Source: Trichostrongylus colubriformis (lineage: Eukaryota > Nematoda > Chromadorea > Rhabditida > Trichostrongylidae). From it: a stretch of 64,000 bases of DNA. The position numbers and the translations under genes are program-made. The stretch spans positions 6,065,725-6,129,724 of the forward strand of contig OZ022260.1 in NCBI GenBank assembly GCA_963978905.1. The letters are read 5' to 3'. Positions within the stretch are counted from its first letter, which is position 1. Each line of letters starts with the position of its first letter. Below are positions 37,029-48,830 of this stretch, piece by piece. The notes beneath the pieces are model-generated. The model was given only the letters and a program-made list of their open reading frames with translations, did no database searches and was not told the origin of the DNA.

Positions 37029-37159
37029 AGATACTGGCGGCTTTAGGAGTGTGAATTAAGAATAAATTAAGCATACTGATGCACCATGTCATTTCTCCTC
37101 TGTCGTGAGCTCCAGCAATAGATCCGATTCCTGCTGCATCATTTCCGGAGAAATGCATT

Positions 37160-38400
37160 TGCGGGATTCAGAAAAGCAGATCCCCGCACAAGGATGCCAA
37201 AAAAAGTAATTTTTACCCCTGCACTTTCAACCCCACAAGTCGATCTCTAGCAAATTCTTACAAGGTATTTCCATCCCCTAATTCAAGAGCACAGATCATA
37301 CTATCAATAAACTCCGTAACAGCCTTCTGCGCATGCACGATCGAGAGTTCTTCTTAGTGAGCATGGTATGAATGAAGTAGTTGCGAAGGTTTTTCAAAAC
37401 AATGAAGGTTTATATTTAAACAATCACTTTCAATTATGTTTGTTAAGTAATTGTCCAAGGAGATAATTATTTGTTATAACTATTTAACAATTATTTACTT
37501 GTCTTTAACAAAGAGTTAGTTGGTTTCCGTTTCGCACGGGCCCTTAGACGGAAACCAAACAGAGAAGAATATTCTCCTTCTGTGCTCATCAGTAAGGGAA
37601 GGGAGAAACCTCAACTCGGCAAAATTCGAGATATGATCACCTTCGCTCACAACCTTGCTGAGGTCCGCTCACTCTGACTACCTAAGAGGATTCGTATTGG
37701 GTGGTATTCTTGAGCGATCCATTTTCCCAGGTTTCCAAGTCCTTCATTTAGAAAACCAGAACGTATCATTAAAACTGAATCCCCTCCACAGGCGGGTTCG
37801 AGGCATGAAAAATGACACTCCGGATCATGGCAGCGTTGTTCAAGCAGCGAGAACTCTGTGACGTCCGTGAATCAAAGGGTCAGTCCTTGGGAAGTTTCCC
37901 ACGAGAGATCCACCATGGATCTGGCTCTGCTGCTTGAGACGAAACCCGAAGCCGTAGGTACTCTAAAGCAAAATTTCATGATGGCGAAACTGTGAGCCTC
38001 AGCTTGCCCCTGTTCCTCTAAGAACATTTCAGGGATTTCATTTTCGCTCCAATACTTTTATCATTTCGCTCCAGAACTTTTATCTCTTTCGTTACCCTCT
38101 GTTTTCTATACTTGGTGAAAGTAAGCCGCGAGCAAAATTACTCTTTTTTGACAGACCCTGTATAGATCTCACAAACAATAATAACATCATATTTCGTTGT
38201 ATTGGGAGGCTATTGTATTGGAATATTCTATTGTTGCACTGTTGCACTGTCACGAGACAATCATCTGTGATGCAAACTATTCAAATTCACTTTTTTATCT
38301 TGCAACTCTTTCGAAAGCAGAATATGTTAATTGTCATTCGGCTGAATCTCACTAGGATAGGTTGCTTCACTGAAACTATGAAACGTTACGTCATGAGCTG
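37160..38400. other. 5' part of intron 1 of copy A
   Basis: No exon recognised. A short hairpin with TTGGTTTCCGT / ACGGAAACCAA arms lies at about 37519-37558. Confidence 0.35.
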
Positions 38401-38578
38401 CTATGCAAGTGCTGACTTACCCAGTCCACTTGCTCCATAAATCAGTAGAAGAACCTGAAACTTGTATAGTTTTGATACTGCAGACATCCAGTGATCAAAT
38501 ACCCAAATTGCAATGGTACTGTAAACTTTTTGCGTACGTAACTATGGATAAACAGTTTTGCATACGACTATACTGGGT

Positions 38579-38756
38579 CGGCCTCGTTCATACCCGGCGT
38601 CCATGGATATGACGCTTCAAAGGCAGCGAGGGAGAGTTACAGAGATGCAGAGATGACGCACACAAGGAGGCAGCGCGGCATAGGCGGAGACGGAGACACG
38701 CAGCCACGCCCCGTTGTTGACACCGAAGGGTATGAATGCCGCATTGTCGAACGCCG
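38579..38756. mobile_element. TIR MITE family E, copy 2
   Basis: The left end GGCCTCGTTCATACCC pairs with the right end GGGTATGAATGCCGC. The interior, AGGCAGCG...GGCGGAGACGGAGACACGC, matches the copies at 10437-10692 and 39171-39315. Confidence 0.6.
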
Positions 38757-39170
38757 CAACTAGGTCCGCCTTATACACCATTTCGGATTTTCACAGCACG
38801 AGGCTGACATAACCTATCCATGACCGAATAAGGAGCGCTAATGCTGTTTCACTGTGGCTGTGGGCGTCTATTACTGGAAGGGCTCTTATGAAGTTTGTTG
38901 CGAGGTGCAGGGCATAGCCCACGTTACCGAGGTTTTTGTTTTTCTATTCCAAATGTAATCAAAACTTCTGAGAGCCAGACAAGCCAAATTGTCTTTCTAT
39001 ACGTCTTACATTGATCCGCTCCCTTAGATTAAACATCTCAGAAGGATCATCAACGAAGCCTCCCCCCCCCCCCCACACTCGAAAAACATTTTTATTCGAT
39101 TAAAAGTTTGAGTTTAATGGTTCAGTGGATAAATCGAGTAACACTATAACACCGCGTTCATACTACGCAC
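38757..39170. other. no feature except a poly-C tract
   Basis: A run of fourteen C at about 39061-39074; nothing else seen. Confidence 0.4.
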
Positions 39171-39315
39171 CGGCGGGGCATGGCTGCGTTCACAGGCAGC
39201 GATGCAGAGCGACACGGAAGAGGTGCAAAAACGACGAAGACAAAGAGGCAGGGTAGCATGGGCGGAGACGCAAAGACATACAGCGGCGCCCTGTAGCGTA
39301 TGAACGCGGCCTACA
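39171..39315. mobile_element. TIR MITE family E, copy 3
   Basis: Ends GGCTGCGTTCA and TGAACGCGGCC are complementary apart from a mismatch; the interior is as in the other two copies. Confidence 0.6.
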
Positions 39316-39704
39316 TGAGTATATGGACCATCTTCGGCAGAAAATGTATATGGAGGAGTCCACTAGCGGACGTGCTAATGATTACGCACTATCTCCTTCT
39401 AAAAACTGGCGATGGATAGAAATACCCGCGACAGATTTCACGATTGCAAGTCTGCTCAGCTCATAAGTGTAGTAGAATGGATACGGTGCTATACCAATGA
39501 GTGCCACGTTGTTAAGCGTGGAATGGTGTGATGTCCTTACTCTTGTGTCCATAACGTACTACATATAAATATTGAGTACATGTGTATAATCCTGTGAATC
39601 TGTTACTACTCTCCAATGTTCCTGTAGAAGCATGTTACTATTTCACCATTAGCAAGTTGCCCCTTCTCAACAAAAAGACATTGAAAATACGGTACAACTT
39701 TGAT

Positions 39705-39965
39705 AAAGGATAAAGGTGGGGTAGTGACAGGTGGTGGGCACCCACTCTCATGGAGCAGGGATCAGCTCCCTCATCAACGCCCGCCCAGGCCATCCCTCTG
39801 AGGTCGGCAAATTGGCACTCGTTTGGTAAAAGCACTGACTTGCATATCGGCTAGCCACTGCAAGTCATTGTATCGGCCACACCACATTCATCAGCCTCTA
39901 CGATTCTGAATGGAACTAGAATGTGCGGCGCATCTCAAGAAGGGATTGATTAAGCTAAAAAATTT
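39705..39965 (+). mobile_element. tRNA-derived SINE (family G), copy
   Basis: GGTGGGGTAGTGACAGGTGG, ACTCTCATGGAGCAGGGATC, CGCCCGCCCAGG and CTTGCATATCGGCTAGCC, then CATTCTAGTTCC (reversed) and AAGGGATTGATT, follow the order of the 14.6 kb copy. The B box is decayed and the tail is TTTATCCTC. Confidence 0.65.
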
Positions 39966-40539
39966 ATCCTCTTCGAAACTTTTACAACTTCTGTGACAGC
40001 CTTTGGAAGGATGAAACAGTGAACACCTACCTTGAAAAGGAGTCTCATAACTGACTTCCTTGCTTTGGGGCAACGTAACAACACTAGTTCGACTAGCTTT
40101 ATATGTGTAACTAAACGCACTACCACGACTGAGAGCAAAATTGCATTTCTTTTTTCACTTTGCTGGTTTTGAGTGGTGACGAAATCAATTGTTTGCAGGT
40201 CACAATAGGGATAATTCGCTGACTTTCGAATTATTAAACATTGTTTCATTTTTGTGCTGCTGATTTTCACGGCAGCCGGGATCTGCTAAAGTTGTTACAG
40301 TGACACCGAAATGTGGTCAAAAGCACGGAGAGCCTAAGCTTTTGCTAAAAACTCAGATTTCCAAATTTGCTTCAGAGCTCTGCAGACTGCCTTCCAGAGA
40401 TCCATCGTGAGGTTTTAACAAGAGAGCCTACATGGTTCTCTGAAACATCTCCTCTCAGGCCGTCACTCCATAGAATCACTCTAAGACGGCTCATATACGT
40501 TTCGTCTTGTCCAATTTGTTATAACATTTTTTCATTTCG
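39966..40539. other. no feature seen
   Basis: Open frames occur on both strands but have no recognisable motif. Confidence 0.35.
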
Positions 40540-40955
40540 ATTCATTGTTACTGAAATTTCTTTAGTATGCATCCTTCGCTCTCGAAGGCCTAGTGAGAGG
40601 GCGGGAAGCGTCGGTCAGCTTCTTTGTGGGATGCGCCATGCGTGACGATTTCATCCATGTTCTCAATGAATACAAATGTTTTTTCGGTCCGCATAGTGGC
40701 CGCTAACACCAGATTGCCAACTTGCAATCGTGGTACGATATTAAAGAAGTCCATATCAGCTAATTTTTCGTTTTCATCGCATTGTTCCTGGAGTGCCCAT
40801 TCACGGTGTTTGTACCCGTTGATAGATATCGCTTTTTAAGGTTAATCTGTTAATTTCGGAGGTGCTCTGTGGGTGGTTTCGGTGTCAGCAGACCAACGAA
40901 AGGGCTATTTGCGTTGACCGATTTCGTTGCGGATCGCGCCATGCATGAGGTTGCC
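40540..40955 (+). repeat. dispersed repeat family C, copy 2
   Basis: Counterpart of 34620-34990, same strand. Confidence 0.65.
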
Positions 40956-42200
40956 ATGATGATTAATTTAAACTAGTTTTGGGTTCGAACCCGGTTACGC
41001 AGCTCTATCATTTCTCCTCTTACATTTTAGACCATCAGCCTAAGAAATTCTGTAGATCACTGCCTACCTCAACGATTACGACCCCTCCTCTTAGCGGGCC
41101 AGATACAACCTCCCCCCCCCCGTTCAAGATTCCTCAAAGAAGGCTTGCTGTAAGCTGCCCGATACTACTGGAGATCGTCAACAAGACGCAATGGTTACAT
41201 GAAAATGAGAGTATCATCGTATCGTCAATCGATACACTGTCTCACCCATCCCAATGATTCAACTATCGACGAAGAGAAAAAGGGGTCGGATGACGAAATC
41301 GGGGGCTCGAACAAGGGAGATGGAGTTTATCAGTTCCGTGAAACAAGCAGTGTAGTCAATAGATTTCAATAAGGGTAAATGGAATTCTTGCCACAACTCG
41401 AAATGCAAGATTTCCAAGGTTCTCACTTCGGCGAAAATTTCCACGGTCTTCATATAGGCCTGAACTGAGAGTCCTTTTTTGGAAAAAACTTTTCAAAGGA
41501 TCTTACCACGAGAAAACAACATCTCTATGTTCCTTACTCAGTGAAAGGTGTTTTCAGAAGTTGCGGAATGCTATCAATGGAAGCATTTGCGCTGGTTATA
41601 ATTACAGTGAGCGTGGCTGACTGATAATTTTCACTGGCACTTTGAGGCAATGAAGTGTTTAAAATCAAGATTTTCTAGTTTCTGAATTTAGTGGACCTTG
41701 ACGAGGTGAGTTTAGTGACATACATTTATATAGAAATTACGCATTGAAGTGGAGTTATAATGAAAAAATGAAAAGAACCGGGGGTCCGTTTTTCCACGGT
41801 TATTTTTGAAAACACAGGGTGAGCATTGTAGCCTCGCTACCAACATTGCTCATCATTACAGAGTGATAGATGAAGAGTAACTGTGGGAAACAGATTTGAT
41901 AACAACTAGCGAAGGGCAAATGAGAAGCGAACGGGAGGTGAGTGGCATCAGATTCTTGCTTTCTCACAGAGTTAGACCAGACTTCCATTGAAGGCAGTGA
42001 TAATTTGGGGCCGAATGTGGACAAGTTTATTGAATACGAGAACTGAGATGTCAGTAATATGGATGTAAAGGAAAGCTGAGTGAAACGAAAAAGCCTGGGA
42101 AACGAGACCCCCCCTACCCTTTGATTCTTAACAGAAACCCCTACATTCGCTCTCAATCCATTCTCAAAGAGGGCGAGCTGGACTGAAGAACGGGTTGGCT
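40956..42200. other. intergenic, nothing assignable
   Basis: No gene recognised; a poly-C run lies near 41112-41121. Confidence 0.35.
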
Positions 42201-42206
42201 GGGATT

Positions 42207-42448
42207 CATCGTCGTCTATCACGACGATGCCAGTCCATCGTCGTCTCGTTGTCTGAGACGACGTTCTATACGGGCGTCCGTACTTATGATCCACAGGGTC
42301 AACGGCCTCACAAGATAGTAGGCCTCATTCGCTTCGTTTCCAACGTCACGAGCAAGACGTTGGTTTGCTCTCTTTACCTGTCTCTGTCAGATAAATATAT
42401 TACCATCTCGTCTATTCTGCTCATAATAAAATCCACTGAACCGCCACA
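42207..42448 (+). repeat. 5' LTR of the Bel/Pao element
   Basis: Nearly identical to the 3' LTR except for about 30 extra bases (roughly 42340-42371) containing a CCAACGTC...GACGTTGG dyad, and a small change near 42419. It starts with ATCGTCGTC / CACGACGAT and ends in GCCACA. Confidence 0.85.
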
Positions 42449-42650
42449 TTTTTGGTGCATCGGCCGAATTCAACCGATTGTCTATTTCTTATCCAATCTA
42501 CTATCCTAATTCCTACCTTTCTTTTCAAGTTTCTTGTTTCGAATAACATTCATTTTAAACTATTATCCTACCAACTTTGAAGTTCTCTGATACTAATTGA
42601 AAAATTTTCCATATATTTAAATCAACTCAACGCACTCAAATATAACAAAA

Positions 42651-43789
42651 ATGGCACTCCATTTCCATAGAACCCCCATTATGCTCAGCGCAACGACGCT
42701 CAAAAATTTAGTGGCACGCTATCAAAGCTACACAAAAATTGTAGAATATAGCACCACTGATGAGGAAACCTACGACAAATGTAGGACCACAATCGCTCTA
42801 TTAGAGAGCGGCATAAGGCAGATAAGGAGTGGCAGGGAACATTTACAAAACCTGTATAACGAGATACGGGACGAGTATAGGAACTGCAAAAATAAGTCCG
42901 ATAAAAAGGACATTATGGCAGAAATAGAGCAAATAGAAGACGAATCGAAAATCCAGCCGACCATAGCAGAGGCGAATGAGATAATATACATGCTCACTGC
43001 TAGGCTAGACGAATCTAAATGTGCGGAGGATAGATTAGCCATAAAACTTGGCTACACCACGTACAGAGCCACTGGGAGCAATGGCCCAGAAGGCTCAACC
43101 CTCAGTAATATTACCCTGGAACTGAAGGAGGATCGCAAACTAGACCTCCGATATCTGTCCAGCACGAACCAACTACATCGAAGCCAACGCGCCGCTCGAT
43201 TATGGCTCCTCAAGCCTCCCTACCTAAATTTTATGGCAAGGCGGAGGAGTTTTTTGAATTTTGGGCAGTCTATGAGACCCTAGTCCATGATTGCGATGAA
43301 TTGCAAATCATCGAAAAAATCATCCTTTTGAGAGAATGCCTCGAAGGTAGGGCAAAAATGGTAATACAGGGGATCCAACCTTTACCGGAAAACTACGACT
43401 GGATGGTAGAAACCCTTCACGAAACCTACTGCGACTACACCGCCAGTAGGTCAAAAATAATTCAGAATCTAGTCTCACTCATCCCAGCAAGCGATGAAGC
43501 AGAAAGCTGCTCTATAACCTTTGAAAACATCCAAGTCCTTGTGAACCAAATGGTATCCGCAGGATATGATGTGAGGAAAACTTGCGACCCAATGTGGTGC
43601 GAGACGATTCTGGCCAAATTCCCACGGGAAATCGTTAAGCCTGTACTTATAGCGAGCCAGGCAACGGCAAATTTACCCATCAAGGAACTCTTGAGCTATA
43701 TTAAAAAAGAAATAGCCGCTAAGTGCTATGTGGAAAATAGGCTGGGTCATGCTGAGCGCAGACCGGGCTACGAATATGCTAGTAAGTAA
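42651..43789 (+). pseudogene. Gag (capsid region) of the Bel/Pao element, frame-shifted
   Basis: Two overlapping open frames, 42651-43283 and 43202-43789, carry successive parts of Gag. The first is a charged coiled-coil-rich N-terminal region. The second begins with the conserved capsid block (FYGKAEEFFEFWAVYE) and continues through ECLEGRAKMVI. The change of frame between about 43150 and 43202 breaks the protein. Gag would form the particle that packages element RNA. Confidence 0.8.
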
Positions 43790-44192
43790 TGTGAACTCAA
43801 GTCACTGGCAAAATGCCCGACCCAATCGCAACGATGACTGCATATTCTGCAATAGGCGACATCTGTCCACGGCGTGCCGAACGGTCACAGATCAAAACAG
43901 TCGTCGTGAAATATTGAAAGAAGAGAACCGTTGTTGGAAATGTTTCTCTTTACAACATAATAGCTTTGACTGCGAAAAGGCAGACTGTATTCATTGTGGA
44001 CAAAACCACCACGCATCACTATGCTTTAGAAAAGATCAAATGTCGACAAGGGGGCAAAACCATCTTCGTAATCCGTACTATGATAAGAAGGAGATGAACG
44101 CTCGAGGTTCCGATCAAGGAAACACCAGAGCAGAGCAATCATCGCTCAGACCCCTGAGCAACCACAGCGTCAACAATAACAATGGTTTTTGA
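43728..44192 (+). pseudogene. Gag nucleocapsid (zinc knuckle) region
   Basis: Open frame holding three Cys/His knuckles: CIFCNRRHLSTAC, CWKCFSLQHNSFDC (CX2CX4HX4C) and CIHCGQNHHASLC. These bind RNA in Pao-type Gag. It lies in a different frame from the capsid region before it, so another shift occurs near 43785. Confidence 0.85.
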
Positions 44193-44838
44193 GGCTTATA
44201 ATGGCTTCAACAATCACAGAAATTTTTCAAGCAACACCCACATGAGGACAGAAGTGCCTCAAGCCAAAGAGGAAAACCTTGCCACCTCTCAGCTAGTATT
44301 AATGACTGCTGAAGGCAACCTTTGGAACTTTAGAAAGCAATCCTATGAAAAGGTGCTTTTCTTCTTCGATTCAGGGGCGCAAAAAACCCTCATAGAGGAA
44401 GACGTAGCCCACCTGTTTGGCCTTCCAAAAGTGAAGACAGAGATCTGTACCATGTCAGGCATTGGGGGCCACGTCGAAAAATTCGAAAGCCATATAGTAA
44501 CAACGAAAATAAGTTCTGCTTTTGGCGAAGAAATAGAACTTCAAATCCAGACAAAGCCCATACTCACAAATGGCTTTGCGAGTGTCAAACTCACCGAGCC
44601 GGACATTGTTTTCCTAAAAGAAAGCAGCATCTGTCTGGCTAATTCCAAAGTGCGGGGAGAATACCAAACTCCTCACATACTAGTTGGCTTGGATTACTAC
44701 CACGAGCTGGTACTGGGCCCATCACACCCAGAAAACACCTTCAGGGTTACATATCGTAAAAACAATATTTGGTCCCGCAGTGTACGGCAAGGGGTCAATA
44801 ACGGCATCGCACACGTGCAATGTCACCATTACCAGTAA
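44182..44838 (+). pseudogene. aspartic protease of the Bel/Pao element
   Basis: Open frame with the retroviral-type aspartic protease active site FDSGAQKTLI and, downstream, the HILVGLDYYHELVLG block typical of Pao proteases. The enzyme would process Gag-Pol. The frame ends at 44838, with no reverse transcriptase following. Confidence 0.85.
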
Positions 44839-45420
44839 CTTCTGGTATGGAATGACCACGTCTCACGAAAATGGTGGGCATAACTCTTGTGACAAGTTCA
44901 AACCTGGAATGGGCGAACAAATTACCAGATCGACTCGATGCCCAGCAGAATTCCTACAAGGAAACGAGCGCCTAATTTTCTCAAAAGGAAAGAATAGTAA
45001 GAAAGGAAGGGTCGACCTTCCATATATTCGCGAACTTAAGCGAAAGCAAAAACGGACAGATCAAGGCAAAAGCTCGCCTGAGGGTAGCTGGTCTAATAAC
45101 GATTTTCACGTAAGTCGTAGAGTTCGCCGATGGCCCAGTAAGGTCAATGAAAACTGCGTTTCACCGCAGGAGGTTCCTCGCACCTCTCCCTCAACAACTC
45201 CCTCGGAAGTCAACTATGAGCAACACAGGAAAGGTGCCAGGAGACCCTCACCTCGTTCCCACAGCTCCGTGATCTGGGGCCCTGGATTGCCGATATCCAG
45301 TCTTACAGCATATCCGAATAAGAACGTAACGCACCATGGGCAGCATGGCAAAGCAAGCCCCTACACCTCTGCGTCCAACTACACACATAAAAACTAGCCA
45401 ACTCGCTTTAATTACTTATC
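44839..45420 (+). pseudogene. remnant of Pol, integrase-tail-like
   Basis: No reverse-transcriptase motif is seen. Around 45050-45110 one frame reads GQIKAKARLRVAG, resembling the basic C-terminal segment of Pao integrases. The open frame 44684-45397 is in another frame and is Ser/Pro-rich. This is consistent with a large internal deletion between protease and integrase tail. Confidence 0.45.
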
Positions 45421-46049
45421 AGTTACGTTTATTATTATCTTACTTTCACTATTTTATCTTATTTTCATTAAGAAAAGAAGCATGCAAAACAATTCATAAA
45501 TTAATCAATGCACTCAATCAGTGTCGTGCCAACTCTTCAAAATTAGGTTCAAGCCCACCTCGCTGGGGTAACGACTTCACGTTCATCGGCTTGGGGCTGG
45601 TGGTGTCGATCGGCGGCTGCCAGAATGCATGGCGGTTGCAGTGCTTCAGGCGAACAAAAGTGCCAAAATATTATAGGCGGAAATGGGGCATTTCACGGCT
45701 CCGTATATGGCATGGGTTTGCAGGCAGGTCTAGCACGGCAACGCCGTCCTCTTCAAGGCGTATATTCGTGATCTTCTTGATCTTATTATTCATCATCTCG
45801 TATCATGCCTATTTTGCTTGCTCGATAACCAGTCGTGTATTACTAATCCTATTTATTTTCACCACAAACGCCAACTTCCGTCCTGCTCTTTCAATCGTCG
45901 TCGAGCCACAACCTTCAATCACACCCAGCCACCGCCAACAAGAACCATCCAGCTTATCAACCTACCTCCACTAGTGATGAAAGGAAGAATATATATATAT
46001 CTCCCGCTATTTCACATATGTGTAACTGTAAACTCCGTCGCCGGCGGAG

Positions 46050-46261
46050 TATCGTCGTCTATCACGACGATGCCAGTCCATCGTCGTCTCGTTGTCTGAG
46101 ACGACGTTCTATACGGGCGTCCGTACTTATGATCCACAGGGTCAACGGCCTCACAAGATAGTAGGCCTCATTCGCTTCGCTCTCTTTACCTGTCTCTGTC
46201 AGATAAATATATTACCATCTCGTCTATTCTGCCTTATAGTAAAATCCACTGAACCGCCACA
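46050..46261 (+). repeat. 3' LTR of the Bel/Pao element
   Basis: Matches 42207-42448, lacking the 30-base insert of the 5' LTR. Confidence 0.85.
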
Positions 46262-46519
46262 GGATTGAAATGTCGGCAATCATTGAAAAAGATGCCTCTG
46301 CTAGCTAGCTCAGAGACACTCTTCTCACCTGAAACTGTGCACATACATACAGCGTGTCCAGATTCATAGATTTTATTGGAGGACTTTCATATCGATCGTA
46401 GGTTCTCACTACCCGCATTATCTCTTCACTGCATTTAAAATGTTTTTGCATATGAGATACTCTGTGCAATGAATATGGTGAACGCTACTTTTCATAATAT
46501 CATAATACATCAGTGCATA

Positions 46520-46816
46520 TTACATCATCACATGCAAAGTCCCAGATATACATACATTCTGTGATCCAATTGTGGAGACGAGCAGCGCACTTCGCGCCCA
46601 TGGTTCGGGATGTTTCCACAAAAAATAGAGCATTACAATGAAGTGAAACTTCCGTCGCTTCACCATTTTAGTATTATTACGTGGGGACCATGTGGTCTGC
46701 AGAGCTCTCCAAGTCTTGCTTCCATAAGCAAACATGGTTACACAACAATGTGTTGTAAAGCTGACCAGTGAGGTGATTTCTGTCGTAGCTCGTAACCTCT
46801 TCCTACCTTTAGACAC
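46520..46816 (-). pseudogene. possible LINE reverse-transcriptase C-terminal scrap
   Basis: The minus strand contains LVSFTTHCCVTMFAYGSKTW, resembling the region after the thumb of RTE-type reverse transcriptases (...TVLPALTYGSETW...). Nothing else of the enzyme surrounds it, so confidence is limited. Confidence 0.4.
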
Positions 46817-47215
46817 TATGTGATATCATTCCATCAAACATTGCTTATCCTGAACGGAAAGCTGTAGGGAGTTTCGAAAATATCCGTCGTCATTAAGATA
46901 AATCCTTCACATCATAAATAACGTGAAGCCATCAGGCTAAGTTCCGTTAACACCAGGTCGAAGGAGTATGGTAGAGACCTGTCAAGCTCCCATTCGAGCT
47001 TCTGGGAATTATCATTGACGATCTTTATAGAAGCTGCTCGACGTTCTGCAGTCTGTCGAGTGCACATTTCGGTGGTAAAGATAAGGTACTTTTCAGTGAT
47101 CTCAATTTCTCATGCATTTCCAGTGCAGTAGATTTTCTCCATCCGATCAAATGCAGGTCATTCACTGGGAAAAAATGAAGAAATAAGAATCGTGGACAGC
47201 TGGTCCCCATCTTAA

Positions 47216-47672
47216 GGAAACCGGAAGGGGTCCGAAACAAGAGGAAGATGCAAAGAAATGAGCATTTTGTAACGAACACTCAAGGTTAGAAGCGATAATC
47301 GGTGAAAAAGCCCGGATTCAAAAGCGCGACGCTGCGGTGTGTATTCGCATCATATTCGCATCAACACAGTGACTTTCCGAGTTGTCCGCTGTAGGAGACG
47401 GGCCACGGGCCACTGTTAGTTGTAGCACCTGACTCCCAGCGCAAAGGAGTGGCCATTCCCAACTACATTAGCATCCATGTGAGTACATCTAAAAACAATA
47501 TATGAAAGGACAAAGGAGGAAGTAAAAGGAAAAAATAACTTTATAATTGAAACATCTTCTCTTGGCACATGCCAAGGCGTCAAATTGGCGAGTTTGTGCA
47601 ATGGCGGCCACTTAAACTCGTCCGAACTACTTCTGTTCTACCGTTAGCCAAAATTACCCCCTTCCGGTGTCT
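47216..47672. mobile_element. MITE family H, copy 1, TTAA-flanked
   Basis: About 457 bases, roughly 90% like 49487-49974. TTAA flanks both ends (47212-47215 and 47673-47676). The ends GGAAACCGGAAGGGG and CCCCCTTCCGGTGTC are an imperfect inverted repeat. TTAA duplication is the piggyBac habit, but the ends do not begin with the usual CCC, so the superfamily is open. Confidence 0.6.
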
Positions 47673-47676
47673 TTAA

Positions 47677-48640
47677 TACTATGAGCTAAATGCCTAGATT
47701 TTATTGTTGTGAATTCTTTTATGTGACCTCCGTGCCTCGTAAATTCCTTCGGCTCGTGGTAGTAAGGTACCTGTGAAAATCTGTAGAAATCACTGGTTGT
47801 TCAAAATCATACAATCACTAATAACAAAGGAGAAAAAACGAAAAAAGTTGTTGACTAGTTGAGCGTGATCTGTTGTACTGGCTTACTATCGGTTTTTTCA
47901 GCTATCAGCCACCATTGCATCTTCTTCCCATCCCACAATACTTATATGCGTCAGTGCTCCAGAGTCAACCCAAAAAGTACAGCGCATCCGGCGATACTGA
48001 TATAATGACGTTCCTTATCATCCCACTTAAGTGTTTATAAGACCACCGGTCTAATGAATATAAATACTAACCACTTGAGGGTAGCTCCAATATTTATGTA
48101 GTGACAGTTTTATATCTTTTTCGTAATCTGTTGGAGGTAAAAGCGGAAACTGAATGTGGCCCATTGGAAAGGCAGCATATTGCAGACACGCACAGATTTC
48201 GTCAGCGATAGATGCACAAACGAGAAACTTCAGGTTGGTATCATACGATCAAGACGCTCACAATACCTTCTTTCTTGGCGACTGATCACCACAACGGTAC
48301 CGGCCCACACCTGGATAATCGACTACTATGCTCCACTGCGACGCGTTACGTTAACTACCGACTGCATAGCCATGGTGGCCGATCACTGCAAATGCATTTG
48401 GCACAGTGTGCTCGCCTGTTGTGAAAGATTTGGGTGAGAAAAAAATAGATGGAATCCAGCACGCCTTTCACAGCACACTGATGTTATGCTACATGCCCTT
48501 ACATACCATCGATCAAAGTTTTTGTAAAACTGTTGCTTTATGACGCAGTCAACGTTGATTAACAACAATTCATAACAGCTTTGTAGAGTGGACTATCGCT
48601 ATTCAGCCTGAAGAATGAGGATTTTGTGAGCATAGAAAAT
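47677..48640. other. intergenic, nothing assignable
   Basis: No recognised gene; a 93-residue open frame at 48156-48437 has no motif. Confidence 0.35.
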
Positions 48641-48649
48641 TAATCGGAT

Positions 48650-48655
48650 TTTATT
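48650..48655 (-). promoter_or_regulatory. polyadenylation signal, CAP gene B
   Basis: AATAAA on the minus strand about 176 bases after the stop codon at 48831-48833. Confidence 0.5.
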
Positions 48656-48830
48656 TGAAGGGATGCGTGAAATGAAAAATGTAGCGCTGAGTGCTTTATC
48701 GAATCAAATCACTAATTCGTTGAATTCATTGAAGAACAATCTAAGAACTGTCATCGATCAGAGAACAAGGCAGACTTGCACGACACTTGCTAACGAAGTG
48801 GTTCACTGACCATGAACTAGGCAACTGATG

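Larger units (their letters stand above)
29333..38487 (-). pseudogene. two-domain CAP/SCP (ASP-like) gene, copy A, disrupted
   Basis: Tandem paralogue of locus B. Exons: 38421-38487 (ATG and signal peptide, KFQVLLLIYGASGL), 36525-36664, 36244-36347, 35729-35879, 35276-35373, 31977-32125, 31386-31567, 30389-30467, 30106-30248, 29932-30039, 29731-29816 and 29333-29450. Recognisable CAP pieces are NELRQSIANG, AQWKQEL, IENFAI, STKFGCHLRIC, NGCASDSDC, RLAQGPVQNG, LEQAAQKYANTCPS, MAWAETHQVGCG, TIVVCRYSPR and GNIVNQTIYRMG. Lesions: TAA at 32005-32007 where B has a Cys codon; a one-base deletion in exon 9 (143 bases against 144 in B); linker exon 7 out of frame (182 bases, remainder 2, where 1 is needed). 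Splice sites are otherwise kept, so decay looks recent. Confidence 0.85.
42207..46261 (+). mobile_element. Bel/Pao LTR retrotransposon, internally deleted
   Basis: LTRs at 42207-42448 and 46050-46261 bound 3.6 kb of internal sequence, and GGATT is duplicated outside both (42202-42206 and 46262-46266). Gag- and protease-like blocks are present (42651-44838). The reverse transcriptase, RNase H and most of the integrase expected after the protease are missing, and only a degenerate integrase-tail-like segment remains. At about 4.06 kb it is shorter than usual for the family. Frame changes break Gag at least twice. It is therefore a non-autonomous, dead copy. Confidence 0.88.
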
